Below, one piece after another: positions 21,429 to 21,456 of a stretch of DNA of 21,456 nucleotides. The translations under genes were made by a program, and so were the position numbers. The notes below the pieces were generated by a model that saw only the letters and a list, made by a program, of their open reading frames with translations, was not told the DNA's origin and searched no databases. The stretch spans positions 1 through 21,456 of the forward strand of contig JAGWZD010000001.1 in the NCBI GenBank assembly GCA_018968995.1, in the 5' to 3' direction. This stretch comes from Bdellovibrionales bacterium (lineage in GTDB: Bacteria > Bdellovibrionota > UBA1018). Each line of letters starts with the position of its first letter. Positions within the stretch are counted from its first letter, which is position 1.

Positions 21429-21456
21429 TGCTTTTCCCAAGGCTCTGCAAAACCAT

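Overview
The window looks like a piece of a chromosome from a predatory or free-living delta-like Gram-negative bacterium. The Bdellovibrionota are my best guess. This rests on the outer-membrane and periplasmic protein types and on the core gene cluster at the right; no rRNA or other decisive marker is present. It divides sharply at a tRNA-Leu(UAA) gene (13896-13985, minus strand). Right of the tRNA is a compact, relatively GC-rich housekeeping operon on the minus strand. Left of it, on the 3' side of the tRNA, is a visibly more AT-rich accessory region dominated by copper handling and small regulators. That arrangement is typical of a genomic island inserted at the 3' end of a tRNA gene. The far end of the island and any integrase are not in the window.

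Left part (1-3581, plus strand): a tightly packed operon with the 3' end of an unrecognised gene, a TolC-type outer-membrane efflux protein, an exported protein of unknown function, a YHS-domain lipoprotein, a six-helix cation-diffusion-facilitator-type transporter and a DUF3703 protein. Next, on the minus strand (3612-5006), come an ECF sigma factor, a Cys-containing membrane protein that is probably its anti-sigma factor, and an XRE-type regulator whose reading frame looks shifted or lacks a normal start codon.

Copper part (5016-11359): an exported haem-binding cytochrome, an exported Cys-rich metallothionein-like peptide, a multicopper oxidase fused to a C-terminal outer-membrane beta-barrel, a Cu(I) P-type ATPase with His-rich, YHS and heavy-metal-binding N-terminal modules, and a second ECF sigma factor of the CorE type with CxC and C-terminal Cys-rich motifs. 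Four promoters share the same unusual pattern (GTCAC..., 13-nt variable spacer, CGTATRC). They precede the first sigma factor itself, the cytochrome, the metallothionein-like gene and the oxidase fusion. This defines a likely autoregulated ECF regulon directly from the sequence. Two of the four would give leaderless or nearly leaderless mRNAs.

Regulatory and defence part (11430-13800): an AbiV-like protein, three XRE-type regulators, a single-domain response regulator and a small unknown gene. A phage-like array of 16-bp operators (GTTCAA-N4-TTGnnC) lies between one XRE gene and the small gene. Three TTGGCCA repeats with exact 11-bp period lie between the last XRE gene and the tRNA.

Right part (14076-21259, minus strand): rrf2, a cysteine desulfurase, an MnmA-like gene, mtaB, rnc, era and der, mostly joined by 4-bp stop/start overlaps. 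The Rrf2 protein and the MnmA-like protein contain no cysteine at all, and the latter also lacks the usual PP-loop aspartate. The sulfur-relay function suggested by the gene order is therefore probably altered.
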